The notes: generated by a model from the letters alone, not told the origin. Positions 17,248 to 27,992 are shown, numbered from the stretch's first letter. The stretch is DNA of 64,000 nt from Methylobacterium adhaesivum (GCF_022179065.1 NZ_BPQD01000001.1:1-64000), one strand, 5' to 3'. Numbers and translations are program-made.

Positions 17248-18425
17248 TACTTCGCGTGGCTGATCCGATAGATGACGCCGTTCTGGTCGTCGCCGAGGTA
17301 CAGGCTGCCGTCCCGCGCGACGGCGAGGCCGAAGGGACGGGCGAAGCGCTGCCAGCCGCTCGGGCCACCCTCGGTGAGGAAGCCGGAGACGAAGGGGGTG
17401 ACGGATTTCGGCGCACCGTTCTCGAAGTGCACGCGCAGGACCTCGTAACCGCTCGGGGGATTGCGGTTCCACGAGCCGTGCATGGTCACGAACCCGTCGC
17501 CCTTGTAGTCGGCGGGAAACTGGCCGCCATCGTAGAACACGAACTGCATGGCGGAGGCGTGCGCCGTCCAGGTGAGGAGCGGCCGGGCACTGTCCTTGTC
17601 CCATTGCTCGAGGGAGCTTTTGGGAACCTCGCGGTAGAGGTTCTTGATCCCGGCGCCGAAGATGTAGGGCCAGCCGTACTTCTTGCCCGGCTCGATCCGG
17701 TTGAACTCTTCCGGCGTCGCGTCGTCGCCGAGCCAGTCGACGCCGTCGTCCCAGCCGTAGAGGGCCTTGGTGCCGGGCTGCCAATCGAACCCGATGGTGT
17801 TGCGCAGGCCCGAGGCGACGATCTCGCGGCCAGTGCCGTCGGGCTTCATCCGCACCACGGTGGCGTTCTCAGGGTTGCGCTCCTCGCACTCGTTGCAGGT
17901 GGAGCCGAGGCTGGCATAGAGCCAGCCGTCCGGCCCGAACCCGATGGTGCGGTTGGGGTGCTGCCCGGCATCGGGCAGGTCCGCGACCAGCCGCTCCTCC
18001 GGGCCGAGGGAGCCATCGGGCCGCAGGGGCGCCGAGAAGATCTCCTTGACGGTCACGAAAAACAGCCGGCCGTCGTGGATCGCGAGACCGTGCACGTCCG
18101 GCTTCTTCAGCACCACCTGGCGCTTGGCGCCGTCCGTGGGGTCGAGACGGGTGACCGTGCCGGCATCGCGGTCGCTCACATAGAGGGCGCCGTCGGGCGC
18201 CACGGCGATGACGCGGGGCGCGCCGAGGCCCGTGGCGAAGGCCGCGATGCGAAAGCCCGGCGGCAGCGTCAGGCCGGCGATGCGCTCCGGCGTGGCGTCG
18301 AGGGGGGCGGCCTTGACCACATGCGCCTCGATGGTCGCGGTGCCGGGGTTGCGCAGCGCCTGCGCCGAGGCCGGCAACGGGGCGACGAGGGCGAAGCTCA
18401 AGGCGAGGCGGCGTGCCAGATGCAT
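17247..18425 (-). CDS. PQQ-type sugar/sorbosone dehydrogenase, exported
   Basis: This 392-residue protein has an N-terminal signal peptide (about 1-22, ending ASA). The remainder is a six-bladed beta-propeller of the glucose/sorbosone dehydrogenase type, with repeats such as GLGAPRVIAVAPDGALYVSD, NRTIGFGPDGWLYASLGS and a C-terminal ARPFGLAVARDGSLYLGDD. CNECEERNPENA is the Cys-containing loop found in many bacterial members. Members oxidise sugars or sugar derivatives in the periplasm with PQQ. The substrate here is not assignable. ATG 18425 gives the signal peptide directly. Confidence 0.85.
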   Translation of the reverse strand: MHLARRLALSFALVAPLPASAQALRNPGTATIEAHVVKAAPLDATPERIAGLTLPPGFRIAAFATGLGAPRVIAVAPDGALYVSDRDAGTVTRLDPTDGAKRQVVLKKPDVHGLAIHDGRLFFVTVKEIFSAPLRPDGSLGPEERLVADLPDAGQHPNRTIGFGPDGWLYASLGSTCNECEERNPENATVVRMKPDGTGREIVASGLRNTIGFDWQPGTKALYGWDDGVDWLGDDATPEEFNRIEPGKKYGWPYIFGAGIKNLYREVPKSSLEQWDKDSARPLLTWTAHASAMQFVFYDGGQFPADYKGDGFVTMHGSWNRNPPSGYEVLRVHFENGAPKSVTPFVSGFLTEGGPSGWQRFARPFGLAVARDGSLYLGDDQNGVIYRISHAK

Positions 18426-18526
18426 GCGGGCGGGGTCCGGATTGTGCGTGAGGAACTCGGGGAACGCGCCCCCGGAATCGCTGGTTCCGCCACGCGACAT
18501 CCCGCCCCTGCAGGCGACCGCCCATG

Positions 18527-18557
18527 AAAAACCCTCCGGCGCAGGGCACCGGAGGGT
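18527..18557 (-). terminator. Rho-independent terminator of dctA
   Basis: On the minus strand the arms ACCCTCCGG and CCGGAGGGT (18549-18557 and 18531-18539) form a perfect 9-bp stem followed by a T run (AAAA at 18527-18530 on the plus strand). It lies 24 bases past the dctA stop and is a classic terminator. Confidence 0.9.
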
Positions 18558-18580
18558 CGCAGGGCGTCCTGCGGACGGGA

Positions 18581-19924
18581 CTACTCGGCGGCGTGAAGCA
18601 CCGGCATCTCGGAGGCCAGCGGCATCGGGTTGCCGCCGAGTGCCGCGGCAAGCTTGTCCTCGTCGACCTCGCCTTCCCAGCGGGCGACGACGATGCAGGC
18701 CACGGCATTGCCGATGAAGTTCGTCAGCGCACGGCACTCGGACATGAAGCGATCGACACCGAGAATGAGGGCCATGCCGACCACCGGCACCGAGGGGACC
18801 ACCGCGAGGGTCGCGGCGAGCGTGATGAAGCCGGAGCCCGTGACGCCGGCGGCACCCTTCGAGGACAGCATCGCCACGAGGAGCAGCAGGGCCTGCTCGC
18901 CGTAGGTGAGCGGCGTGTCCGTGGCCTGCGCGATGAAGAGGGCCGCCATGGTCATGTAGATGTTGGTGCCGTCGAGGTTGAACGAATACCCGGTGGGGAC
19001 CACGAGGCCGACCACGGGCTTCGAGCAGCCGGCGCGCTCCATCTTCTCGAGCAGCGATGGCAGGGCCGACTCGGACGACGAAGTGCCGAGCACGAGGAGC
19101 AGCTCCTCCTTGATGTAGCGGATGAGCTTGAGGATCGAGAAGCCGTTGTAGCGGGCCACCAGCCCGAGGACGCCGAGCACGAAGATCGCGGAGGTGAGGT
19201 AGAACGCGCCGACCAGGTAGGCGAGGTTGGCGAGCGAGGCGATGCCGTACTTGCCGATGGTGAAGGCCATGGCGCCGAAGGCGCCGATGGGGGCCACCTT
19301 CATGATGATGTTGACGACGCCGAAGATGGCTTCCGACAGCACCTTGATGATGTCGAGCACGGGCTTGCCGCGGTCGCCGAGGAAGGCGAGGCCGAAGCCG
19401 AACAGCACCGAGAAGAACAGTACCTGCAGGATCTCGCCGCCCGCGAACGCGCCCACGGCCGTCGACGGGATGATGTTCATGAGGAAGTCGGTGATGGTCT
19501 GCGTCTTCGCCTTCTCGGCGTAGAGGGCGATGGCCTTGGGATCCAAGGACTTCGGATCGATGTGCATGCCCGCGCCCGGCTGGACGAGGTTCGCCACGAT
19601 CAGGCCGACGATGAGCGCCAGCGTCGAGAAGGTGAGGAAGTAGAGCAGCGCCTTGCCGCCGACGCGGCCGACCTTCTCGAGATTCGTCATGCCGGCGATA
19701 CCGGAGACCACCGTGAGGAAGATCACCGGCGCGATGATCATCTTCACGAGCTTGATGAAGGCGTCGCCGAGGGGCTTCATGTCCGCGCCGAGCTGCGGGT
19801 AGAAGTGGCCGAGCGCGATGCCGATGGCCACGGCGACGAGAACCTGGAAGTACAGGGTCCGGTAGACGGGCTTGGGCTTGGCGGGCGGATGCGGGGCGGT
19901 GAGGGGTGACGGTACGGCAGCCAT
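18581..19924 (-). CDS. dctA: C4-dicarboxylate:H+ symporter DctA
   Basis: DctA takes up succinate, malate and fumarate across the inner membrane. The 447-residue DAACS-family protein has about eight hydrophobic helices and two re-entrant regions. Visible motifs are [21 protein letters not shown] near 50-70, the serine-rich [14 protein letters not shown] and [19 protein letters not shown] substrate and ion-binding segment. ATG 19924 has GGGAGAA upstream and begins before the first helix. A longer frame from 20086 is unlikely because it would include the promoter leader. Its regulators dctBD are divergent, and a sigma-54 promoter is visible about 150 bases upstream. Confidence 0.97.
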   Translation of the reverse strand: MAAVPSPLTAPHPPAKPKPVYRTLYFQVLVAVAIGIALGHFYPQLGADMKPLGDAFIKLVKMIIAPVIFLTVVSGIAGMTNLEKVGRVGGKALLYFLTFSTLALIVGLIVANLVQPGAGMHIDPKSLDPKAIALYAEKAKTQTITDFLMNIIPSTAVGAFAGGEILQVLFFSVLFGFGLAFLGDRGKPVLDIIKVLSEAIFGVVNIIMKVAPIGAFGAMAFTIGKYGIASLANLAYLVGAFYLTSAIFVLGVLGLVARYNGFSILKLIRYIKEELLLVLGTSSSESALPSLLEKMERAGCSKPVVGLVVPTGYSFNLDGTNIYMTMAALFIAQATDTPLTYGEQALLLLVAMLSSKGAAGVTGSGFITLAATLAVVPSVPVVGMALILGVDRFMSECRALTNFIGNAVACIVVARWEGEVDEDKLAAALGGNPMPLASEMPVLHAAE

Positions 19925-20073
19925 GGGGCGTTCTCCCGGTTGAGCGATGAGGACCATCGGTTGGGAGCGGCGCGTGAGGCCGTCTCCGTCCGACTTTTGG
20001 TGTTGTCCGATGGGCTCGCACCCGCCGGCCGCTCGCCCCGCACGAAATGCAGGGCTGCGTTTCGACCAGGGAA

Positions 20074-20091
20074 TGGCAACCGGCATGCCAG
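20074..20091 (-). promoter_or_regulatory. Sigma-54 promoter of dctA
   Basis: Read on the minus strand, CTGGCATGCCGGTTGCC matches the sigma-54 consensus YTGGCACG-N4-TTGC. Both invariant pairs, GG at -24 and GC at -12, are at correct spacing. The predicted transcript start is near 20064, leaving about 140 bases of 5' leader before the dctA ATG. This fits the sigma-54-dependent regulator DctD encoded next door. Confidence 0.85.
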
Positions 20092-20174
20092 ACGGGGAAC
20101 CGATGCAAGGTTTCGTTAACGTGTTGATCCAAGGCTGATTTTTTCGATGCCGCCTGTGCCCGCCTCGCCGGCCG

Positions 20175-20222
20175 ATCCGAGAATCCGCACGGGGGCGGGC
20201 GCAGCCGTGCGGGAATCCGCAC
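20175..20222. promoter_or_regulatory. Putative DctD upstream activator sites
   Basis: A perfect palindrome GTGCGGGAATCCGCAC lies at 20207-20222. A second half-site GAATCCGCAC is at 20181-20190 with a degenerate left arm (3 of 6 bases) at 20175-20180. This is the arrangement of the DctD enhancer sites described for rhizobial dctA. It is 85-150 bases upstream of the sigma-54 element and ends 13 bases before dctB, so DctD might also affect dctBD. Confidence 0.7.
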
Positions 20223-20235
20223 TTCGGCCCGTCCC

Positions 20236-22143
20236 GTGAGGGCGGCCCTGCCCGATCCCGCCGGGCTCACCGCGCGGCGGCGGCGCGGCCTCGCCTGGGC
20301 TCTGAGCCTCGTCACCATGCTGGTCGCGGCCTGGATCGCCGGGCGCGCGGCCGAGCGCTGGGCGCTCGCCGACCTGCACCGCACGGCCCGCACCACCCTG
20401 GAGCTCCACGTCCTGGCCCTGCACGCCGAGATGCAGAAGCAGGCCTCCCTGCCGCTCGCCCTGGCGGCGGACCCGGAGATCGCGGCCGTCGCCGGGCAAT
20501 CCTTGTCGCAGGACCTCGTGGCGCGGGTGAACCGGCGCCTCGCCGAGGTGGCCTCCGCCACGGGGGCGGCGGTGATCTACGTGATCCGTCCCGACGGCAT
20601 CACCGTGGCGGCGAGCAACGCCGGGGCGGAGCGCAGCTTCGTCGGTCGCGACTACGCCTTCCGCCCCTACTTCCGGCAGGCCGTGGCCACGGGCGCGGGC
20701 TCGCAGTTCGCGCTCGGCACCGTCAGCGGCCGGGCGGGGCTCTACCTCGCGCGCCGGATCGGCGGCACCGGCGGCGTCGTGGTGGTCAAGATCGAGTTCG
20801 ACGGGATCGAGGCCGCGTGGCGGGCGGGCGGCGACGGCGTGTTCGTCGCCGATGCCCGCGGCATCGTCCTCGTGGCGAGCGATCCCGCCTGGCATTTCAC
20901 CACCCTGCGCCGGATCGACGAGGACGAGCGGCGACGCATCCGCGAGGCCCTGGAATTCGGGGCGGCCCCGCTCACGGAATTGCCGCTCCACGCCGTGCCG
21001 GGCGCAGCCGGCCTGGTGCGGATCGGACAGGGGGCGACGCCCGCCCGCACGGCCCTCGCCCTCGACGCACCGATTCCCGGCACGGAGTGGCGCCTCCACA
21101 CCCTCACCCCCACGGGCGGCGCCCTCGACCGCGAGCGGGCGCAGGCCTGGATCATCGCCGCCCTGGTCACGGGCTCGGCCTGCCTCGGCGTCGCGACCCT
21201 GGCCGACCGGCGCCGGCAGGGGCACCGGCGCCTCGCCGAAGCCTCGGCTCGCCGGGAGGAACTCGAAGGCCGCGTGGCGGAGCGGACCCTCGCCCTCACG
21301 GACGCCAACCGGATGCTGCGCCTCGAGATCGAGGAGCGCCGACGGGTCGAGGCCGAACGCCAGCGGGCGGAGGCCGAGCGCGAACGCCTGGGGCGCGAAC
21401 TCGCCCAGGCCGGGCGCCTCGCGGCCCTGGGCCAGTTCGCCGCCAGCATGGCCCACGAGATCAATCAGCCGCTCGCCGCCATCCGCTCCTACGCCGACAA
21501 CGCCGCGATCCTGATGCAGCGCGGCCGCACCGAGGAAGCCGCCGAGAACACCGTGGCCATCGGCCGCCTCACGGATCGCATCGGCGCCCTCACCCGCCAG
21601 CTCAAGGGGTTCGCCCGGCGCGCCTCGCCCCGGCGCGAGCCCGTCGCCCTCGACGCGATCCTGCGCAACGGCCTCGAACTGGTGGAGGCGCGCGCGCGCA
21701 CCGCCGGCATTCCCCTCGTGACGGAGGCGGGCCAGGCCGGGCTTCACGTGCTGGGCGACGGGCCGCGCCTCGAACAGGTCCTCGTCAACCTGCTGCAGAA
21801 CGCCCTCGACGCCGTGGCCGGGCGGCCCGATCCACGGGTGACGCTCCGGGTGACCACGAGCGGGGACCGGGTGGCGATCACCGTGCACGACACCGGCCCC
21901 GGCCTGCCGGAGGACGTCCGGGGCCAGGTGTTCGATGCCTTCTTCACCACGAAGACCGACGGCCTCGGCCTCGGCCTCGCCATCGCGCGCGGCATCGTCG
22001 AGGATTGCGGAGGAAGCCTGACGGCGGCGGACGATCCGGCGGGCGGGGCCGTGTTCCGCCTCGATCTCGCGCGGGCCCCGTCGCATGGCACATCCAGGGA
22101 TAAAGCCCCGGCGGCGGCCGGGCACGAGGAGGCGGCAACGTGA
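20236..22143 (+). CDS. dctB: C4-dicarboxylate sensor histidine kinase DctB
   Basis: DctB senses periplasmic C4-dicarboxylates and phosphorylates DctD. The 635-residue protein starts at GTG 20236. It has a transmembrane helix at about 18-35, a periplasmic double-Cache type sensor domain (with [16 protein letters not shown]), and a second helix near 305-325. A coiled coil follows ([16 protein letters not shown]), then HisKA with [15 protein letters not shown], phosphoacceptor His407, and HATPase_c with N box [11 protein letters not shown] and G boxes DTGPGLP and GLGLGLAIA. Its stop overlaps the dctD start. Confidence 0.95.
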   Translation: MRAALPDPAGLTARRRRGLAWALSLVTMLVAAWIAGRAAERWALADLHRTARTTLELHVLALHAEMQKQASLPLALAADPEIAAVAGQSLSQDLVARVNRRLAEVASATGAAVIYVIRPDGITVAASNAGAERSFVGRDYAFRPYFRQAVATGAGSQFALGTVSGRAGLYLARRIGGTGGVVVVKIEFDGIEAAWRAGGDGVFVADARGIVLVASDPAWHFTTLRRIDEDERRRIREALEFGAAPLTELPLHAVPGAAGLVRIGQGATPARTALALDAPIPGTEWRLHTLTPTGGALDRERAQAWIIAALVTGSACLGVATLADRRRQGHRRLAEASARREELEGRVAERTLALTDANRMLRLEIEERRRVEAERQRAEAERERLGRELAQAGRLAALGQFAASMAHEINQPLAAIRSYADNAAILMQRGRTEEAAENTVAIGRLTDRIGALTRQLKGFARRASPRREPVALDAILRNGLELVEARARTAGIPLVTEAGQAGLHVLGDGPRLEQVLVNLLQNALDAVAGRPDPRVTLRVTTSGDRVAITVHDTGPGLPEDVRGQVFDAFFTTKTDGLGLGLAIARGIVEDCGGSLTAADDPAGGAVFRLDLARAPSHGTSRDKAPAAAGHEEAAT

Positions 22144-23498
22144 GCGGGACAGCGGACGGACAACCATCCTCGGAGCGGGTCGTGTTCATCGACGACGAGG
22201 CGGAGGTCTGCCGCGCCAACCGCCAGAGCCTCGAACTCGACGGGTTCACCGTCGAGACCTTCGGGGCCGCAGGACCGGCGCTGGCCGCCATCATGGCCGA
22301 TCCGCCCGGCCTCGTGGTCACCGACGTGCGCCTGCCCGACCTCGACGGCGTCGCCTTGTTCGCGCGCCTGCGCAGCCTCGATCCGGACCTGCCCGTCATC
22401 CTCATCACCGGCCACGGCGACATCCGCATGGCGGTGAGCGCCATGCGCGACGGGGCCTACGATTTCCTCGCCAAGCCCTATCCGGCGGAAAGCCTCCTGG
22501 CCTCGGCGCGGCGCGCCCTGGAGCGCCGCCGCCTCGTCCTCGAGAACCGTGTCCTGCGGGCGACCCTGGATGCGGCGGTGGAGGAGGACCCCGCCTTCCT
22601 CGGCGTTTCGCCCGAGATGGTGCGCCTGCGCGGCCTCGTGCGCGAGGTGGCGCAGGCGGATGTCGACGTCCTCGTGTTCGGCGAGACGGGCTCGGGCAAG
22701 GAGGTGGTGGCGAGCGCCCTGCACCGCTGGAGCCGGCGGGCACGGCGCAACTTCGTCGCCATGAATTGCGGGGCGTTGCCCGACAGCGTCGTCGAGAGCG
22801 AGCTGTTCGGCCACGAGGCCGGGGCCTTCACCGGCGCCCTCAAGCGCCGGGTCGGGCGCATCGAGCACGCGCAGGGCGGCACCCTGTTCCTCGACGAGAT
22901 CGAGAGCATGCCGCTCAACCTCCAGGTCAAATTCCTGCGCGTGCTGCAGGAGCGCTCGGTGGAGCCGCTCGGCACCAACGAGGTTCGCGCCATCGACATG
23001 CGGGTGGTGGCGGCGACCAAGGTCGATCTCGGCCAAGCGGCGGCACAGGGCACCTTCCGCGACGACCTCTATCACCGCCTCAACGTCGTCACGATCCCGA
23101 TCCCGCCGCTCCGCGACCGGCGCGAGGACGTGATGCTGCTGTTCCAGGAATTCCTGACCCGGGCCGCCGCCCGGTTCGGCCGCGAGGCGCCCCCGGTCAC
23201 GCCGGCCGTACGCGACCACCTGCGCCGGCACGACTGGCCCGGCAACGTGCGCGAACTCGGCCACTTCGCCGAGCGACACGCCCTCGGCCTCGGACGGACC
23301 GAGGCGGCGGCACCCGAGGCTGCCACCGCCGGTACGCTGGCCGAGCAGGTCGACCGGTTCGAGCGCGGCCTCATCCGCGAGGAGCTGTTCATGGCCGGCG
23401 GCGACGTGCGGCTCGCCGCCGAATCCCTCGGAACCCCGCGAAAAACCCTCTACGACAAGATCGCCCGCCACGGCCTGACCCCGACGGATTACCGGTAG
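22140..23498 (+). CDS. dctD: C4-dicarboxylate sigma-54 response regulator DctD
   Basis: This is a 452-residue NtrC-type regulator. The receiver domain has phosphoacceptor Asp62 ([12 protein letters not shown]). The AAA+ domain has Walker A GETGSGKE, the sigma-54 contact [15 protein letters not shown], Walker [11 protein letters not shown] and [12 protein letters not shown] Fis-type helix-turn-helix closes the protein. It would act with sigma-54 RNA polymerase on the dctA promoter. The GTG start overlaps the dctB stop by four bases, indicating coupling. Confidence 0.96.
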   Translation: MSGTADGQPSSERVVFIDDEAEVCRANRQSLELDGFTVETFGAAGPALAAIMADPPGLVVTDVRLPDLDGVALFARLRSLDPDLPVILITGHGDIRMAVSAMRDGAYDFLAKPYPAESLLASARRALERRRLVLENRVLRATLDAAVEEDPAFLGVSPEMVRLRGLVREVAQADVDVLVFGETGSGKEVVASALHRWSRRARRNFVAMNCGALPDSVVESELFGHEAGAFTGALKRRVGRIEHAQGGTLFLDEIESMPLNLQVKFLRVLQERSVEPLGTNEVRAIDMRVVAATKVDLGQAAAQGTFRDDLYHRLNVVTIPIPPLRDRREDVMLLFQEFLTRAAARFGREAPPVTPAVRDHLRRHDWPGNVRELGHFAERHALGLGRTEAAAPEAATAGTLAEQVDRFERGLIREELFMAGGDVRLAAESLGTPRKTLYDKIARHGLTPTDYR

Positions 23499-23607
23499 CC
23501 CGGCGATGCCTTCAGGTGACGCCGGGCCCGCGATGACCCGGGGGCCGCCGGACGTGCCGCCCCTTCCCTCTCCCGAGCGGGGGCTGCGCGACCGGCCGGT
23601 CCGCGGT

Positions 23608-24207
23608 CTACGCGGCCTTGCGGGCTCCCTTGGCCTTGGCTCCGGACCGGCCCTTGGCGGGCGTCCCCTCCTCGGACTCGGTGTCCATCTCGCCGTCGGT
23701 CTCGTCCTCGCTCTCCTCATCGGCCTCGGCGTTGAGGGTCTCGGCGATCTTCGACAGCAGGGCGTCGGTCTTTTTCTCTTCCTGCAGGGTCTCGTCGAGG
23801 AGCGCGGCGGCGTCTTCGTGGCCGAGCTGACTGGCCCAGGTCTTCAGGGTGCCGTAGCGGGCGATCTCGTAATGCTCGACGGCCTGGGCGCAGGCGGCCA
23901 GGACCGCGTCGGCGGCCGGGCTGCCCTCGAACTCCTCCAGATCCTCCTCCATCTCGGAAACGATGCCCTGCATCGCCTCGCAGGTCTTGGCGCGGGCGGG
24001 CTTGCCGATGATCTCGAACACCTGGGTCAGGCGTTCCACCTGGCCCGCGCTCTCTTCGGCATGGGTCTCGAACGCCTGGCGCAGTTCGTCGTTCTCGGCG
24101 TTCTTGGCCGCCTTCTTGAGGGCCTTCACCGACTGTTTCTCGGCGTAATAGACGTCCTTCAGGGTCTCGTAGAAGGCGTCGTCGAGGGTCTTCGTCTTGG
24201 TCGCCAT
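23608..24207 (-). CDS. DUF892 ferritin-like protein
   Basis: This 199-residue protein has the four-helix DUF892 (YciE-type) domain, with the N-terminal DAFYETLKDVYYAEKQSVKAL, central acidic EHYEIARYGTLKTWA and helix-ending LLDETLQEEK. Acidic and His/Glu residues can form a di-metal site, but the metal role is not proven. A disordered C-terminus of acidic repeats and Lys/Ala ends the protein. DUF892 genes are often stress-induced. ATG 24207 is preceded by AGGA at eight bases. A longer start at 24318 has no ribosome binding site. Confidence 0.88.
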   Translation of the reverse strand: MATKTKTLDDAFYETLKDVYYAEKQSVKALKKAAKNAENDELRQAFETHAEESAGQVERLTQVFEIIGKPARAKTCEAMQGIVSEMEEDLEEFEGSPAADAVLAACAQAVEHYEIARYGTLKTWASQLGHEDAAALLDETLQEEKKTDALLSKIAETLNAEADEESEDETDGEMDTESEEGTPAKGRSGAKAKGARKAA

Positions 24208-24614
24208 GGGGTCCTCGCGTCCTTTGGAAGCGGTCGCCGTCGCCCCGCACCGAAGGGCCGGAACGGGGTGGTCGTCGGCGGCGTCGGTCAGTGGGCAGGC
24301 AACGCGACCCCGGGGCATCGGCTCCCGGCGATATTTTCCGGCCGCGCCGGAACCGGGCCGCGAATCCGGCGCGGCACCGCCGCGTCGTGATGCCGGAACG
24401 CCCCCACGCCGGCCAAGCCTGTGCTATGAGGCCCCGATATCCACTTCGGCGGCGGCCCCGGCGGGACCGCGACCGGGGCGGCTGCGAGGCTGTGCGGCGT
24501 GGGGAGGGTGAGAATGGGCGCACGGAACTTCCTCCCACGACGGGACCGCGCGTCCGACCGGGATGTCCGCCCCCGGATGGCGCGATGCGGATGCGGACCG
24601 CGCGCGGACGCGGG
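24208..24614. other. Divergent intergenic region, no gene seen
   Basis: This 407-base stretch separates the divergent DUF892 and HWE kinase genes. In-frame extensions of the kinase reach 24291, but they encode basic low-complexity protein with no conserved domain, so I treat the region as promoter space. No clear promoter elements were recognised. Confidence 0.4.
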
Positions 24615-27600
24615 ATGACGGACACGCCTCCCCTCGCCACCGATCCGGATCGCCTCGCGGCCCTGGCGGCCCACGGCATCCTCGACACGCCGCCCGAGGC
24701 GGGCTTCGACGGCATCGTGCGCCTCGCGCGCCTCGTCTGCGCCGCCCCCGTGGCCCTCGTCAGCCTGGTCGCGGCCGACCGGCAATGGTTCAAGGCCCGC
24801 ATCGGCTTCCCCCCGATGGAGACGGATCTCGGCTCGTCCGTCTGCGTCCACGCCCTCGGGCGCCGCGACCTCCTCGTCATTCCCGACCTCAGCCTCGACC
24901 CCCGCACCCGCGACAATCCCCTCGTCACCGGCGCGTCCGCGATCCGGTTCTATGCCGGCGCGCCCCTGAACACGCCCGACGGCGAGACCCTCGGCACCCT
25001 GTGCGTCATCGACGAAATCGCCCGCCCGGAGGGACTGACGCCGGACCAGGCCGAGGGCCTCACCGCCCTGGCCGAGCAGGTGATGAGTCAGCTCGCCCTG
25101 CGCCGGGCCCTTGCCGAGCGCGACGCGGCCTTGACGGGTGAGCGGCGCGAGCAGGCCCGGGCGGTTGCCGATGCGGCGCGCCTGGAGACGATGATCGCCA
25201 CCCAGCAGGTGGTGGCCTCCACCACGGCCGATCTGGACCCGGTGTTCCGTGCCGTGGTCGAGGCCGCCCTGTCGGCCATCGAGCATGCCGACTTCGCGGC
25301 CATCGCCCTGCGCGACGGCGACGACCTCGTCTGCCGCACGGGCGCCGGGCGCGCGGCGGATCGGGTCGGCCGGCGCACCCCCATCGCCGGTACGGCGTGG
25401 GGCGAGGCCCTGTCGAACGAGCGGCCCCTGGTCGGCGGCGATCCGGACGGAAAGGCCCGCGGGGATCGCACCGCGCGAATCACGATTCCGGTGCAGCGCC
25501 ACGGCGTCGCCGTGGGCATCCTCGAGGTTCGCTCGCGGACGCGCGAGGCCTTCGATCCGCGCGATATCCTGATGGCACAGATGCTGGCCGGCCTCGCCGG
25601 CGCGGGCTTCGGCGACGTGGCCGAAGCCGTGACCCGGCAGGCCCTGCGCGACGCCGAGAACCGCTACAAGGCGATCTTCGACAGCGCCGTGGATTTCGCC
25701 ATCGTGGCGACCGATCCCGAAGGCCGGATCACCGACTGGAACACCGGCGCCGAGGCGATCCTGGGCTGGCCGGCCGATATTGTGCGGGGCCGGTCCCTCG
25801 ACATCTTCTTTACGCCGGAGGACCGGCGCGACGGCGTGCCCGAGCGCGAGGCGCGTGTCGCCCTCGCGTCCGGCTCCTCCTCCGACGTACGCTGGCACCA
25901 GCGCCGCGACGGCCACCGGTTCTGGGCCGTCGGCCGCATGATGACCCTGCGCCACGAGGACGGCAGCGTCCGGGGCTTCCTCAAGATCCTGCAGGATCGC
26001 ACGGCGGAGTGGCGGCGCGAACGGTGCCTCGACCTCCTCAGCCGGGCCTCGGCTGCCCTCATGACCGCCACGGACCCGACGGCGGACCTGCTGCCGATCC
26101 TCGATCGGGGCGCCGACGCCCTCGGGTTCTGCGAGTGCCACGTCTGGACCCTGGCGCCGAACCAGCGGGACTTTCACCTGACGCAAGCCCTCGGCGTGGC
26201 GCCGGAGGCGCGGGCCGCCCTGGGCCCGGCGCTCCTCGACGCCCCCTTCCTCGGTTCCGCCGCCGGGACGGGGGAGCCCCTTGTCCTCTCGGGCCTGCAG
26301 GCGGACCGGACGGCGCGCCACCAGAGCGCCCGCGAGGCCGGCCTCGACGCCTTCGCGGCCTTTCCCGTCACCGGGCGCGCGGGGCTGGCGGGCGTGATCT
26401 CGTTCGCGCGCCGCGACGCGCCCGCCTTCGACCGGGAGGCCCTGCAGGTCTTCGCCACCCTCGCCCGCTTCATCTCCGTCACCCGCGAGCGCCTCGACGA
26501 CGAGGCAGCCCTGCGCGGGAGCGATGCCCGGTCGCGGCGCGCCCAGAAGGCCGGCGGCATCGGCACGTTCGAGGCCGATGTCGGATCGGCCTTCATCACG
26601 GTCTCCCCCGAGTTCTGCCGCGTGTTCGGCCTGCCCGACGCGGGCAGCTATCCCGTGACGGTGATCGAGGCCCTGATCTTCCCCGAGGACGCCCACCTGC
26701 GCTCGGACGCCGCCCGCCGCGCCAACGGCACCGCCGTGCCCGAGATCGAGTACCGCATCCGCCGCGCCGATGACGGGCGGGTCCGCTGGATCGAGCGCCG
26801 GGGCGAGTTCGCCCGCGACGCCGACGGCCGGATCACGAGCCTGTACGGCACCGTGTCGGACGTCACCGGCCAGCGCGCGGCCCGCGCGCATATCGAGGCG
26901 CTCCTCGACCTCGGCGACCGCCTTGCGGAGGTCGCGAGCGCCGCCGAAGCCCGCGCCATCGCGGCCGAGGTCCTCGGCCGCACCCTCGGGGCCGGGCGCG
27001 CCGCCTACGCCGCCGTCGACGCCGCCCGAGAGACGCTCACGATCATGGAGGACTGGACCGCGCCGGGCGTGGCCAGCGCCGTCGGCACCGTTCCGTTCGC
27101 GGCCCTGCCGGGCACGATGGAGCGTCTGCGCACCGGCCGAGCCCTCGTCTGCGCCGATGCCCTGGCGGAGGTGCGTCTCTCCGACGACGCCTCGACCTAT
27201 CGCGGCCTCGGCGTGCGCGGGCAGATCAAGGTGCCGCTCCTTCGGGCCGGCGCCCTCATCGGCCTGTTCCTCGTGCAGGAGGAAGCGGCCCGGGTCTGGA
27301 GCGTGGAGGAGGTGACCTTCACCCGGGGCGTGGCCGACCGGATCGACGCGGCGCTCGCCCGCCTCAGGGCCGAGGAGCAGCAGGATCTCCTCAACCACGA
27401 ACTCTCGCACCGCATGAAGAACCTGCTGGCGATGGTGCAGTCCATCGCCACGCAGACCCTGCGCAACGCCACCCGCGTCGACGAGGCGCGGGACGTCCTC
27501 GCCGGCCGCCTCGTCGCCCTCGGCCGCGCCCACGACCTCCTCATGGGGGCCGCCCTCACCAGCACCCGGATCGAACCCGTGGTCCGGGGCGCCCTGCAGG

Positions 27601-27992
27601 TCCACGAGGACGGGCACGCCCGCTTCCGGGTCGCGGGCCCCAGCATCGAGATCGGCGCGGACCGGGCCGTGTCCCTCGCCCTGATGCTGCACGAACTCGC
27701 CACCAACGCAGCCAAATACGGCGCCCTCTCGAACGAGACCGGGCGGGTGGACATCACGTGGGAGATCCGGGACGAACCGGGCGAGCCGCACCTGCGCTTC
27801 GCCTGGATCGAGGCCGGCGGTCCGCCGGTGGCGCCACCGACCCGCAAAGGCTTCGGCTCGCGTTTCATCGAGCGGGGACTCGCCTCGCAGGTCGGGGGCA
27901 GCCTGGCCCTCGACTACCGGCGCGAGGGCGTCGCCTGCGTCATCGTCGCGCCCCTCGCGGCGTTTCGCGGCGACGGCCACGCGCCGGGCTAA
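24615..27992 (+). CDS. Multi-GAF/PAS HWE-family sensor histidine kinase
   Basis: From ATG 24615 the product is a 1125-residue soluble kinase without transmembrane helices. Order: GAF (about 20-165, LDTPPEAGFDGIVRLARLV), linker helix, GAF (200-335), PAS (350-465, IFDSAVDFAIVATDPEGRI), GAF (475-620), PAS (640-760), GAF (775-905), then the HWE kinase core with NHELSHRMKNLLAMVQSIA, phosphoacceptor near His928, and HWE ATPase motifs HELATNAAKYGAL and GFGSRFIE. HWE kinases signal light, redox or general stress in alphaproteobacteria. No response regulator gene is next to it. Its TAA stop is part of a dispersed repeat. Confidence 0.9.
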   Translation: MTDTPPLATDPDRLAALAAHGILDTPPEAGFDGIVRLARLVCAAPVALVSLVAADRQWFKARIGFPPMETDLGSSVCVHALGRRDLLVIPDLSLDPRTRDNPLVTGASAIRFYAGAPLNTPDGETLGTLCVIDEIARPEGLTPDQAEGLTALAEQVMSQLALRRALAERDAALTGERREQARAVADAARLETMIATQQVVASTTADLDPVFRAVVEAALSAIEHADFAAIALRDGDDLVCRTGAGRAADRVGRRTPIAGTAWGEALSNERPLVGGDPDGKARGDRTARITIPVQRHGVAVGILEVRSRTREAFDPRDILMAQMLAGLAGAGFGDVAEAVTRQALRDAENRYKAIFDSAVDFAIVATDPEGRITDWNTGAEAILGWPADIVRGRSLDIFFTPEDRRDGVPEREARVALASGSSSDVRWHQRRDGHRFWAVGRMMTLRHEDGSVRGFLKILQDRTAEWRRERCLDLLSRASAALMTATDPTADLLPILDRGADALGFCECHVWTLAPNQRDFHLTQALGVAPEARAALGPALLDAPFLGSAAGTGEPLVLSGLQADRTARHQSAREAGLDAFAAFPVTGRAGLAGVISFARRDAPAFDREALQVFATLARFISVTRERLDDEAALRGSDARSRRAQKAGGIGTFEADVGSAFITVSPEFCRVFGLPDAGSYPVTVIEALIFPEDAHLRSDAARRANGTAVPEIEYRIRRADDGRVRWIERRGEFARDADGRITSLYGTVSDVTGQRAARAHIEALLDLGDRLAEVASAAEARAIAAEVLGRTLGAGRAAYAAVDAARETLTIMEDWTAPGVASAVGTVPFAALPGTMERLRTGRALVCADALAEVRLSDDASTYRGLGVRGQIKVPLLRAGALIGLFLVQEEAARVWSVEEVTFTRGVADRIDAALARLRAEEQQDLLNHELSHRMKNLLAMVQSIATQTLRNATRVDEARDVLAGRLVALGRAHDLLMGAALTSTRIEPVVRGALQVHEDGHARFRVAGPSIEIGADRAVSLALMLHELATNAAKYGALSNETGRVDITWEIRDEPGEPHLRFAWIEAGGPPVAPPTRKGFGSRFIERGLASQVGGSLALDYRREGVACVIVAPLAAFRGDGHAPG

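Noticed and set aside
24615-27992. Phytochrome-type photosensor
   Set aside because: The GAF domains lack a recognisable biliverdin attachment context and PHY domain.
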